DNA of 7,441 nucleotides. Source: Oscillospiraceae bacterium (lineage in GTDB: Bacteria > Bacillota > Clostridia > Oscillospirales > Oscillospiraceae). The notes beneath the pieces were generated by a model, which had not been told where the DNA came from, did no database searches, and saw only the letters and a program-made list of their open reading frames with translations. The stretch covers positions 1 through 7,441 of the forward strand of contig JAQUZL010000094.1 of the NCBI GenBank assembly GCA_028691385.1, read 5' to 3'. The first letter of the stretch is position 1. Each line of letters opens with the position of its first letter. Made by a program: the position numbers and the translations under genes. Of this stretch, positions 1-6,412 are shown piece after piece.

Positions 1-1
1 G

Positions 2-1108
2 CTGGCGCAGGAGATGCTTGATCTTGGCATTTCCGGCGTCACCATGGACGGCTTCGGCTTTGTCTATGGTTATCTGCCCGCCACACCCGGCTGCGAGCAC
101 GCCGCGCCGCTCGGCTTCATTGCCCACCTGGATACGGCGGACGATGTGCCGAACGCGGAGGTAACGCCCCGGGTGGTGGAGGGCTATGACGGCGGCGTGA
201 TTGACCTTGGCGCGGCCACGCTCTCCCCCGCCGACGCGCCGGCGCTTGCCAACTGCGTGGGCTGCGATCTGGTGGTGACTGACGGCCGCACCCTGCTGGG
301 CGCAGACGACAAGGCGGGCATTGCCGAGATCATGACCCTTGCCGAGCGGCTGCTGGCCGATCCCGCGCTGCCCCACGGCACGGTCTGCCTTGCCTTCACC
401 CCCGACGAGGAGATTGGCGGCAGCACCGACAAATTTGACCTTGCCCGCTTCGGCGCGAAGGCCGCCTACACCCTCGACGGCGAAGCGTTCGGCACGGTGG
501 TCTATCAAAATTTTAACGCCGCCACCGCGCACATTGAAATTTTCGGCAACGCCGTCCATACCGGCACAGCCAAAAACCTGCTGATCAACGCCGCGTCCAT
601 CGCAGCGGAGCTGGACGCGCTGCTGCCCAAGGCCGAGCGGCCGGAGCATACGCAGGATTTTGAGGGCTTTTACCACCTGGAATCGCTCTGCGGCAGCGTG
701 CGCCACGCCGAATGCGACTATCTGCTGCGCGATCACGACGCAAAAAAGCTGGCTTCACGCAAGGCCGTGATGGCCGATGTATGCGATTTTCTCTGCCGCC
801 GATATGGCGCGGGCACGGTGCAGCTCACCGTGACGGACAGCTACCGCAACATGGAGGAAAAAATAAAGCCCCACTATGCCATGGTGGAGCGCGCCTTTGC
901 CGCCATCCGTGAAGCCGGCGGCACGCCGAAAACCGAACCTGCGCGCGGCGGCACGGACGGCGCGAATCTGTCCTGGCGCGGCCTGCCGTGCCCGGACATG
1001 GGCACCGGCAGCTATCTGCACCACAGCGTGCGGGAATTTGCCTGCGTGCAGGAAATGGACAAGGTGGTGGAAAGTCTTGTGGCGCTGACGCGCCTTGACG
1101 CCACCTGA
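2..1108 (+). CDS. pepT: Peptidase T (tripeptide aminopeptidase), 5'-truncated by window edge
   Basis: Cytosolic di-zinc aminopeptidase of the M20 family that removes the N-terminal residue of tripeptides. The reading frame is open from base 2; the first ATG (14) lies inside the conserved region, so the true start is upstream and roughly 35-40 residues of the usual ~408 are missing. Numbering from that ATG, the family motifs are all present: AHLDT (metal ligand H38, D40), LLGADDKAG (bridging D98), TPDEE (E132/E133, general base and metal ligand), YTLDGE (D155), NAVHTGTAK (H182), RGGTDGANLS and GLPCPDMGTGSY followed by H337, the expected last zinc ligand. The C-terminal loop reads SVREF where the E. 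coli enzyme, from memory, has GKHEF. The enzyme appears intact and active in the part seen. It ends five bases before a strong terminator, so it is not cotranscribed with the two-component genes. Confidence 0.95.
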   Translation: MAQEMLDLGISGVTMDGFGFVYGYLPATPGCEHAAPLGFIAHLDTADDVPNAEVTPRVVEGYDGGVIDLGAATLSPADAPALANCVGCDLVVTDGRTLLGADDKAGIAEIMTLAERLLADPALPHGTVCLAFTPDEEIGGSTDKFDLARFGAKAAYTLDGEAFGTVVYQNFNAATAHIEIFGNAVHTGTAKNLLINAASIAAELDALLPKAERPEHTQDFEGFYHLESLCGSVRHAECDYLLRDHDAKKLASRKAVMADVCDFLCRRYGAGTVQLTVTDSYRNMEEKIKPHYAMVERAFAAIREAGGTPKTEPARGGTDGANLSWRGLPCPDMGTGSYLHHSVREFACVQEMDKVVESLVALTRLDAT

Positions 1109-1112
1109 GCGC

Positions 1113-1142
1113 ATCGCCCGGGTTTGAAGCCCGGGCGATTTT
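1113..1142 (+). terminator. Rho-independent terminator after pepT
   Basis: Perfect 10-bp inverted repeat, ATCGCCCGGG (1113-1122) and CCCGGGCGAT (1130-1139), with a 7-base loop and a short run of four T (1139-1142). It begins five bases after the pepT stop codon. The stem is very stable but the T tract is short. Confidence 0.8.
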
Positions 1143-1144
1143 GG

Positions 1145-1166
1145 AATCTTAAAGAAATCTTAAAGG
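1145..1166 (+). promoter_or_regulatory. Tandem 11-bp direct repeat, probable response-regulator binding site
   Basis: AATCTTAAAGA (1145-1155) is followed at once by AATCTTAAAGG (1156-1166): ten of eleven bases identical, with an exact 11-bp period and no gap. Two head-to-tail half sites one helical turn apart is the usual operator form for OmpR/PhoB-family regulators. It lies 58 bp upstream of an OmpR-family gene and just upstream of, or overlapping, the likely -35 region, so positive autoregulation is the simplest reading. Which regulator binds is inferred. Confidence 0.6.
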
Positions 1167-1175
1167 ATTTCCACC

Positions 1176-1204
1176 TTTTTTCTAAATCGCGATTTCTCTA
1201 TGAT
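1176..1204 (+). promoter_or_regulatory. Possible promoter of the two-component operon
   Basis: A TATGAT -10 box (1199-1204) sits 17 bp after a poor -35 (TTTTTT, 1176-1181). A weak -35 next to an activator-type repeat is typical of activated promoters. The start point would fall near 1211, giving a very short leader. An alternative -10 (TCTAAA, 1181-1186), with the -35 inside the direct repeat, is also possible. The spacer contains the 12-bp palindrome AAATCGCGATTT (1184-1195). Confidence 0.4.
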
Positions 1205-1223
1205 AGGGGCAAGGAGGGAGAAC

Positions 1224-1922
1224 ATGTACAATATTCTGATCTGCGACGATGAGCCGGACATCGTGCGCGCACTGAAAATCTATCTGGCAAGCCCGGACTA
1301 TCGCCTGCTCACCGCGTCCACCGGGCGGCAGGCGCTGGAATGCGCCGCCCGGGAGGCGCTGCACCTCATTCTCATGGACATCATGATGCCGGAGCTGGAC
1401 GGCATTTCCGCCATGGTGCAGCTGCGCGAGCGCAGCAATGTGCCGATCATTCTGCTGACGGCCAAAAGCGAGGACACCGATAAGATTCTGGGGCTCGACG
1501 TGGGCGCGGACGACTATATCACCAAGCCCTTCAACCCGGTGGAGGTGGGCGCGCGGGTACGCTCGCAGCTGCGCCGCTACCTGCTTTTGGGCGGAACGAC
1601 CGCCGCGCCGTCCGCGCTGCAGCTTGGCGGCATTGTGCTCGACGACGGGCAAAAGCAGGTCACGCTGGACGGCGACCCGGTTTCCCTCACGCCCACGGAA
1701 TATGAGATTTTGAAGCTGCTGATGACCATGCCCGGGCAGGTCTATTCCCCCCGGGAGATCTACCGGCGCGTCTGGCGCGACACGCCCTGCGGCAGCGAGG
1801 CCACCGTGGCCGTGCACATCCGCCACCTGCGGGAAAAGCTGGAGCTTGACCCGGCCGAGCCGCGCTATCTCAAGGTGGTCTGGGGGCAGGGCTACAAAAT
1901 GGAGAAAGGAAATCGCCCATGA
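1224..1922 (+). CDS. OmpR/PhoB-family DNA-binding response regulator
   Basis: Cytoplasmic transcription factor of 232 residues that is phosphorylated by its partner kinase and binds DNA. The start at 1224 is chosen because AAGGAGG (1211-1217) lies six bases upstream and the product begins MYNILICDDEPD, the normal receiver start; an ATG at 1200 would add eight non-conserved residues. The receiver domain spans about 1-115, with acidic pair D8/D9, phosphoacceptor D52 (LILMDIMMPELDG), T79 (LLTAK) and K101 (ITKPF). A winged-helix domain (about 130-228) contains SLTPTEYEILKLL, the recognition helix ATVAVHIRHLREKLE and the wing RYLKVVWGQGYKM. All key residues are present. The stop overlaps the next start (ATGA), so regulator and kinase are translationally coupled. 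The target genes are unknown; the direct repeat upstream suggests it controls its own operon. Confidence 0.95.
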   Translation: MYNILICDDEPDIVRALKIYLASPDYRLLTASTGRQALECAAREALHLILMDIMMPELDGISAMVQLRERSNVPIILLTAKSEDTDKILGLDVGADDYITKPFNPVEVGARVRSQLRRYLLLGGTTAAPSALQLGGIVLDDGQKQVTLDGDPVSLTPTEYEILKLLMTMPGQVYSPREIYRRVWRDTPCGSEATVAVHIRHLREKLELDPAEPRYLKVVWGQGYKMEKGNRP

Positions 1923-3781
1923 AAATACAGGCAATTCAGTCCTCCCTTGCCGCCAAGCTGACAGCCGCCGTGCTGCTCATCGCCGCCGTCTGCACCGGCG
2001 CAGCCTGTGTGCTGGCGGCATGCGTGATGGTGGACGCGGAAGTCTATACCACCGGCCAGTCCCAGTTTTTGCGGCAGCAATGGGAATCGGTCGCCTATTG
2101 GGACTGTCACAACCTCGCCGCCCTCGCGGCAAACGGTGACACGCAGGCGGCCGAGAATTACTGCCGCGAAAAAAACATCGGCAGCGCCGATCTCTCGCAG
2201 GAGGGAAAAACGCTGTTTACCTATGATGAGAATCCCGGCCAGTGGCGCTACAGCATCACCTTTGATCCGCGCTACGACGACAGTGTCGACGCAAAACCGG
2301 TGGTGGCCGCGCTCACCGTCACAGATGCGCTTGCCGTGGACGATGACTATGCGTTCTACGCCGCCGCTATATCGGCTGGCTACGCCCTGCGCTACTGGGT
2401 CTATCCCATCGGCATTGCCTGCGCGGTGCTGGCCATCGCGTGCTTTGTGTTTCTGATGTGCGCAGCCGGTCGCCGGGCGCGTCAGCCGGGCATCGCCTGC
2501 GGCGCGCTGGAACAGATCCCCTTTGATTTGCTGACCGCGCTGGTCGGCGCAGCGCTGCTTGCACCGCTGATGATCGGCTATGCCGAACTTGGCTCCGCCG
2601 CGCTGGAGTTGGTGGCGCTGGCCATCTTTGCGGTCTATGCTGCGGCGCTCGGCATCTGGTACTGCATGAATTTTGCCGTGCGGGTCAAGCTCGGCAGGTG
2701 GTGGCGGAACACGCTGCTCTGGCGCATCGGAAAAGGCCTTTGCCGCGCGGCAAAATGGCTGCTTACAGGGGCAAAGAACGTAGCGGGCAATCTGCCGCTG
2801 CTTTGGAAAACCATTGTGGGACTTGGCGCGTTGTGCTTTGCGGAGTTTTTTGGAATCCTGCTGTTTTACTGGGACGGCAGCTTTTTGCTGCTATGCTGGT
2901 TTTTGGAAAAGCTGGTGCTGATTCCCGCCGCGCTATATCTCGCGCTCACGCTGCGCAAGCTGCAAAAGGGTGGGCAGGCGCTGGCCGCGGGCGACCTTTC
3001 CTATCAGGTGGACACGCATCGCATGGTCTGGGATTTCAAAGCGCATGGGGAAAACCTCAACTCCATCGCCGCCGGGATGACCCGCGCGGTGGATGAGCGG
3101 ATGAAAAGCGAGCGGATGAAAACGGAGCTGATCACCAACGTGTCCCACGACATCAAAACGCCGCTCACCAGCATCATCAACTATGCAGACCTCATCGGCA
3201 AAGAGCCAACGGACAATGAAACCATCCATGAATATGCGGATGTGCTCCACCGCCAATCCGAGCGGCTGAAAAAGCTCATTGACGATCTGGTGGAAGCCAG
3301 TAAGGCCTCCACCGGCAACCTGGAGGTACTGCTTGCGCCGTGCGAGGCGGGCGTCCTGCTGACGCAGACGGCGGGCGAATACGCGCAGCGGCTGGAGGAG
3401 CGGAATCTGGCGCTGGTGCTGCGCCAGCCCGACGCGCCGGTACGGATTCTTGCCGACGGCAGGCGGCTGTGGCGGGTGTTTGACAATCTCATGGGCAACA
3501 TCGTCAAATATGCCCTGCCCGGCACGCGAGTCTATCTCACGCTGGATACGGTGGACGAGCAAGCCGTGATCTCCTTCAAAAACACCTCCGCCACGCAGCT
3601 CGAGGTGGACCCGGGCGCGCTGACCGATCGCTTTGTGCGCGGCGACAGCGCCCGCGCCACCGAAGGCTCCGGCCTTGGCCTTTCCATCGCCCAGAGCCTG
3701 ACCCAGCTGCAAAACGGCAGCTTTTCGCTGACGGTGGACGGCGACCTGTTCAAGGTCACACTGCGCTTTGCCGCGATCTGA
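1919..3781 (+). CDS. Multi-spanning membrane sensor histidine kinase
   Basis: Membrane-bound sensor kinase of 620 residues, partner of the regulator it overlaps by four bases; GAAAGGA lies about eight bases upstream of the start. Order: membrane helix about 13-38, an extracytoplasmic segment of about 120 residues (40-160), then about five further helices (161-183, 202-221, 225-250, 297-316, 320-345). A HAMP-like linker (KLQKGGQALAAGDLSYQVD, about 347-365) follows. The dimerisation domain has phosphoacceptor H410 in NVSHDIKTPLTSIINYADL. The ATPase domain has an N box around FDNLMGNIVKYA (N527) and a clear G2 box, EGSGLGLSIA (582-591). The usual DxGxG (G1) motif is absent: ISFKNTSATQL stands in its place, followed by LTDRFVRGDSARATEGSG. 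As far as I recall, a subfamily of clostridial kinases shares this layout, so it need not be inactive. The signal sensed cannot be read from the sequence. A strong terminator follows. Confidence 0.92.
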   Translation: MKIQAIQSSLAAKLTAAVLLIAAVCTGAACVLAACVMVDAEVYTTGQSQFLRQQWESVAYWDCHNLAALAANGDTQAAENYCREKNIGSADLSQEGKTLFTYDENPGQWRYSITFDPRYDDSVDAKPVVAALTVTDALAVDDDYAFYAAAISAGYALRYWVYPIGIACAVLAIACFVFLMCAAGRRARQPGIACGALEQIPFDLLTALVGAALLAPLMIGYAELGSAALELVALAIFAVYAAALGIWYCMNFAVRVKLGRWWRNTLLWRIGKGLCRAAKWLLTGAKNVAGNLPLLWKTIVGLGALCFAEFFGILLFYWDGSFLLLCWFLEKLVLIPAALYLALTLRKLQKGGQALAAGDLSYQVDTHRMVWDFKAHGENLNSIAAGMTRAVDERMKSERMKTELITNVSHDIKTPLTSIINYADLIGKEPTDNETIHEYADVLHRQSERLKKLIDDLVEASKASTGNLEVLLAPCEAGVLLTQTAGEYAQRLEERNLALVLRQPDAPVRILADGRRLWRVFDNLMGNIVKYALPGTRVYLTLDTVDEQAVISFKNTSATQLEVDPGALTDRFVRGDSARATEGSGLGLSIAQSLTQLQNGSFSLTVDGDLFKVTLRFAAI

Positions 3782-3785
3782 TCGC

Positions 3786-3821
3786 AAAAGCCGCCAAACC
3801 CGGGTGGGTTTGGCGGCTTTT
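3786..3821. terminator. Bidirectional terminator between convergent genes
   Basis: Perfect 16-bp inverted repeat: the left arm 3786-3801 starts AAAAGCCGCC, the right arm 3806-3821 ends GGCGGCTTTT, and the loop is GGGT. A-rich on the left and T-rich on the right, it can end transcription both of the kinase gene (stop at 3781) and of the minus-strand gene (stop at 3827). Confidence 0.92.
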
Positions 3822-3826
3822 CACGC

Positions 3827-4345
3827 CTATTTTCCAAACAAGCGGCGGTGAAATCTCGCAAAATAGATGGGCGTAACCCGTGTGAGCATTTGATCGTACA
3901 GGCCGAAGGTCACGTTGCCCATCGCGAGTAAGCCCACCGACAGCGCAGGCGTCACCGCGCCCACGTCCATGCCGATCACCTGCAGCAAAACCCAGTACAG
4001 CGCCCCTGTGACCGCGTTGAACGCCGCAAATTTGGCCGCGCGGCGTTTCCAGCGGGGCAGTCGGTCAAAGCGTGGCTTGGCCGCAGGATACCACCCGATC
4101 ACGAAGGCATAGATGCAGGCCTGCTCCTTGTCCGAAATGAGCAGCAGGCTCAAAACGCTCACCGTAAGATAGCACAGCAGCGCGTCGCGCGCGCCATAGC
4201 CATATAGCAGCGGCAGCGCGGTCAGGCTCACCATCACAGGCCCAAGATAGGTGCCAAGTCCCGTGAGCGCCGTGAGCCACATGAGCGTCACGCCCAGCGC
4301 CGCCAGCACGCCGCCCAGCGCGACGCGTTTTGCCGAATTTCCCAT
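3827..4345 (-). CDS. Small polytopic membrane protein, ECF S-component-like, function unknown
   Basis: 172-residue hydrophobic protein with about six membrane segments (roughly 8-28, 33-50, 55-71, 76-87, 104-126, 131-150) and positively charged connecting stretches (RLPRWKRRAAK, 95-105). The start at 4345 is chosen because GGAGGG (4352-4357 on the reverse strand) stands six bases upstream and the product begins MGNSAKRVALGGVLAAL; an ATG at 4378 would place the ribosome site inside the gene. The opening (KR.ALGGVLAAL...) and the size recall substrate-binding S components of energy-coupling-factor transporters. The conserved-looking SDKE (71-74) and YPAAKP (86-91) motifs resemble an uncharacterised clostridial membrane family. 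No energising ECF genes lie in the window, so any transport role is a guess. It converges on the kinase gene and diverges from the DUF445 gene. Confidence 0.82.
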   Translation of the reverse strand: MGNSAKRVALGGVLAALGVTLMWLTALTGLGTYLGPVMVSLTALPLLYGYGARDALLCYLTVSVLSLLLISDKEQACIYAFVIGWYPAAKPRFDRLPRWKRRAAKFAAFNAVTGALYWVLLQVIGMDVGAVTPALSVGLLAMGNVTFGLYDQMLTRVTPIYFARFHRRLFGK

Positions 4346-4366
4346 TTGTATCCCTCCAACGGCTCT

Positions 4367-4396
4367 ATGGTAGCACACTTGGGTGGAAAATGGAAA
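4367..4396 (-). promoter_or_regulatory. Probable promoter of the small membrane protein gene
   Basis: On the reverse strand an extended -10, TGC-TACCAT (4375-4367), is preceded at 18 bp by TTTCCA (4396-4391), a 4-of-6 match to the -35 consensus. It sits just upstream of the GGAGGG ribosome site of the gene starting at 4345. Confidence 0.5.
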
Positions 4397-4402
4397 CCCG
4401 GC

Positions 4403-4431
4403 TTGTCAAAACTTGCCGCCTGATGTAAAAT
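4403..4431 (+). promoter_or_regulatory. Promoter of the DUF445 gene
   Basis: TTGTCA (4403-4408), a 17-bp spacer, and TAAAAT (4426-4431): five of six matches in each box with ideal spacing. The predicted start near 4438 leaves a very short leader before AGGGGGA (4441-4447) and the ATG at 4453. Confidence 0.7.
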
Positions 4432-4452
4432 GGCATCATCAGGGGGAATACC

Positions 4453-5343
4453 ATGACGATTTTATCCATGGCCGCCGGGCCGCTCATCGGCGCGGTGATC
4501 GGCTACTGCACCAACTATATTGCCGTGAAGATGCTCTTTCGGCCCTACCAGCCCGTGCGCGTGTTTGGCCGCGCCCTGCCGTTCACGCCGGGCATTATCC
4601 CCAAGCGCCGCGCGGCGCTCTCGGCCGCCATCGGCAGCGCCATTTCCCGGCAGCTGCTCACGCCGGAGGACTTTGCCCGGACGCTCACCGCGCCGGACGT
4701 GCGCGACGCGGTGATTGACGAAATCATCGCGGGCGTGTCGCCTGTGGGGACGCCGGTGGGCGTGACGCTGGAAGCGCTGCTGGGCAGCGAAACGTGTCGG
4801 CACAGCCGCGCCGCGCTGTGCCAGACGCTCTGCTCCAGGGCGGAAACCGTCATTGCGCAGCTGGACATCACTGGCATTCTTGTCCGCGAGGGCGGCGCGG
4901 CCATCAAAAAGGCGGCGCACGGCAGCCTTCTTTCCATGTTTTTGAATGAGAGCAGCATTGCCGGCATGGCGAAGCCCCTCGGCGCGGCCATTGACCGGTA
5001 TCTCACCGACCACGCGGGCGAGCTGCTGATGCCCTATATTGAAAAAGAGGCGGACGAGATTGCCGCGCAGCCGCCCGAGGATTTGCTCGCAGCCGCGTGC
5101 ATTGACCCCGCCGTGCTCAAGCGCGCCATATCCGCCATGTATGACAAGGTGATCGCGGAAAAATCCGAAGAATTTGTCGCGCGGGTGGACGTGGCCGGGA
5201 CGGTGCAGCGCAAAATCGACGCCATGGACATGGCGCAGCTGGAGTCGCTTGTGATGTCGGTCATGCAAAAGGAGCTGCGCGCGGTGGTCAATCTCGGCGC
5301 GCTCATCGGCTTTGTCATCGGCCTTGCCAATATTTTTCTGTAA
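4453..5343 (+). CDS. DUF445 family membrane protein (YheB-like)
   Basis: 296-residue protein of the DUF445 family, whose biochemical role is not established. The N-terminal membrane segment (about 5-28) runs into the family signature NYIAVKMLFRPY (21-32), followed by FTPGIIPKRRAAL (44-56). A long, mainly helical soluble middle follows (ISRQLLTPEDFARTL, then several amphipathic stretches). A second hydrophobic helix ends the protein (about 277-296, NLGALIGFVIGLANIFL), so both ends are in the membrane with the middle on one side. It is shorter than the longer family members such as Bacillus YheB, which I recall as about 370 residues, but both terminal membrane elements are present, so it looks complete. 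AGGGGG (4441-4446) six bases upstream supports the start. It has its own promoter and the next gene has another, so it is probably monocistronic. Confidence 0.9.
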   Translation: MTILSMAAGPLIGAVIGYCTNYIAVKMLFRPYQPVRVFGRALPFTPGIIPKRRAALSAAIGSAISRQLLTPEDFARTLTAPDVRDAVIDEIIAGVSPVGTPVGVTLEALLGSETCRHSRAALCQTLCSRAETVIAQLDITGILVREGGAAIKKAAHGSLLSMFLNESSIAGMAKPLGAAIDRYLTDHAGELLMPYIEKEADEIAAQPPEDLLAAACIDPAVLKRAISAMYDKVIAEKSEEFVARVDVAGTVQRKIDAMDMAQLESLVMSVMQKELRAVVNLGALIGFVIGLANIFL

Positions 5344-5349
5344 AGTCGG

Positions 5350-5378
5350 TGCAAAACCGCCCCGCGCTGTGATACAAT
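5350..5378 (+). promoter_or_regulatory. Probable promoter of the CbiET-like gene
   Basis: Extended -10 TGA-TACAAT (5370-5378), five of six in the core hexamer plus the TG element. The -35 region 17 bp upstream (TGCAAA, 5350-5355) is poor, as is common with extended -10 promoters. It lies between the DUF445 stop codon and AAGGAG (5395-5400), nine bases before the ATG at 5410. Confidence 0.6.
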
Positions 5379-5409
5379 AGATGCGATTAAGAAAAAGGAG
5401 CGACCTTCT

Positions 5410-6309
5410 ATGGAAAACCAATTGTTTACCAATTCTCACATTCTTGCCTGGCTGCAGTATTTTGCGGAAAATGCTCCGGTTGATCTGGAGAAGGTCAAGA
5501 TTCTGGATATTACCCGCAAAAACAAGAACCTGATTCCCACCGTCGAATCCCATGACACCGTGCTGGTCTTTACCGAAGCCGGTCACGCGGACATCTTTTA
5601 CCGGATGTGGAACGCGGGACTTGGCGCGTGCGACGTGTGGTACAACGAAGGCTCCGACCCCGCAGGCCCCATCAAGCACGACAAGCTGGCCGACATGATC
5701 GACCGCGGCATCAACGCGTCGGCGGGCATGCTGATTGTGAATCCCAGCGCGCGCTATACCTACAAGGTCGGCATGAGCAACGCCAGCTTCTCCCGCGGCT
5801 CGGTGCACTATGTGGGCAGTGAGATTCGCGCCGTCATCCTCAACAAGATGCACATCGCCCTGCAGGACACCGTCTGCGCCATCTCCAGCGAGTCCATCGC
5901 CGTGGAAGCCGCGCTGATGGCCAGCGAGGGCAGCGTGATCGCCGTGGAATACAATCACGATGACCGCGCCACCATGGAGGAAAACGTCACCCAGTTTGGC
6001 CTGAACAACGTGGTCATCATTGACCATGTGGACGATGAAACCATGAAATCGCTGCCGGTGCCCAGCCTTACCATGCTGGTGGCGTCGGCCAGCACCGAGC
6101 AGGAGATTGCCTGCATGCTGCGGCTCAATCCCCACATGGAGTTTGTGATTTACACGCTGGACTTCGGCGCTGTGTCCACGCTGCCCGCCCTGTTTGAGAA
6201 ATATGGCATCGGCGACATGGAGGTCATCCAGATTGCGGTTTCCAAGCTCAGCAGCAAGCACACCTTCGTTTCCGAGCCTGCGCCGTGGCTCATCTCCGGC
6301 AAGGCATAA
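5410..6309 (+). CDS. Degenerate CbiET-like protein (precorrin-6Y methyltransferase homologue without SAM loop)
   Basis: 299-residue soluble protein that aligns by eye with the bifunctional cobalamin enzyme CbiET, normally about 400 residues. It starts at the point matching the CbiE segment 'ISSLQYFAARLGL' (here NSHILAWLQYFAENAP, 8-23). It keeps CbiE's second half (VLVFTEAGHADIFYRMWNAGLG, 51-72; then NEGSDPAGPIKHDKLADMI), then the CbiE-CbiT junction (MSNASFSRG...GSEIRAVILNKM, 122-147). The CbiT part keeps the VEAAL helix (165-169), GSVIAVE (174-180) and the ending VIQIAVSKLSSKHTF...PAPWLISGK (272-298). CbiE's N-terminal GxGPG domain is absent. The CbiT SAM loop DxGAGTGS is replaced by VCAISSES (155-162), with all three glycines lost. 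Methyltransferase activity is therefore unlikely. The frame is intact, with its own promoter and ribosome site and no cobalamin genes beside it, which suggests a new role: ligand binding, regulatory or structural. The function is unknown. A short generic 'methyltransferase-like' label would mislead. Confidence 0.78.
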   Translation: MENQLFTNSHILAWLQYFAENAPVDLEKVKILDITRKNKNLIPTVESHDTVLVFTEAGHADIFYRMWNAGLGACDVWYNEGSDPAGPIKHDKLADMIDRGINASAGMLIVNPSARYTYKVGMSNASFSRGSVHYVGSEIRAVILNKMHIALQDTVCAISSESIAVEAALMASEGSVIAVEYNHDDRATMEENVTQFGLNNVVIIDHVDDETMKSLPVPSLTMLVASASTEQEIACMLRLNPHMEFVIYTLDFGAVSTLPALFEKYGIGDMEVIQIAVSKLSSKHTFVSEPAPWLISGKA

Positions 6310-6359
6310 CCCACAAAACCTGCGCGCCCAATCCCGTCGAAATTTCTTCTTTTTCACAG

Positions 6360-6388
6360 TTGACAGCCGCGCCGGGACGCTTTAGAAT
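6360..6388 (+). promoter_or_regulatory. Consensus promoter of the T-box operon
   Basis: TTGACA (6360-6365, perfect), a 17-bp spacer, and TAGAAT (6383-6388, five of six). The predicted start near 6395 lies about 20 bases before the first T-box helix. A near-consensus vegetative promoter fits control by attenuation and not by an activator. Confidence 0.85.
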
Positions 6389-6412
6389 AAGAGCAATCAT
6401 AAAAAAGCCATG

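Noticed and set aside
1182..1934. 250-codon minus-strand open frame opposite the response regulator
   Set aside because: It is a mirror of a fully conserved response regulator, with His/Gln/Arg-rich composition and no motif.
2933..3787. 284-codon minus-strand open frame opposite the kinase C-terminus
   Set aside because: The sense strand encodes the H, N and G2 boxes of a histidine kinase; the antisense product shows no domain and its start has no convincing ribosome site.
4346..4378. Upstream ATG (4378) for the small membrane protein
   Set aside because: The added eleven residues (MCYHRAVGGIQ) are not membrane-like, and the GGAGGG ribosome site and proposed -10 box would then lie inside or at the edge of the coding region.
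5344..5372. Possible terminator after the DUF445 gene (CGGT...ACCG)
   Set aside because: Only four base pairs and no T tract; too weak to call.
4462..6357. 631-codon open frame on the minus strand across the DUF445 and CbiET-like genes
   Set aside because: It is antisense to two genes with clear family motifs, promoters and ribosome sites. The product is a His/Arg/Gly-rich low-complexity string with no recognisable motif, as expected from codon bias in GC-rich DNA.
6310..6360. Possible terminator after the CbiET-like gene (T-rich stretch near 6343-6354)
   Set aside because: No stable hairpin precedes the T-rich run, so a Rho-independent terminator cannot be supported.
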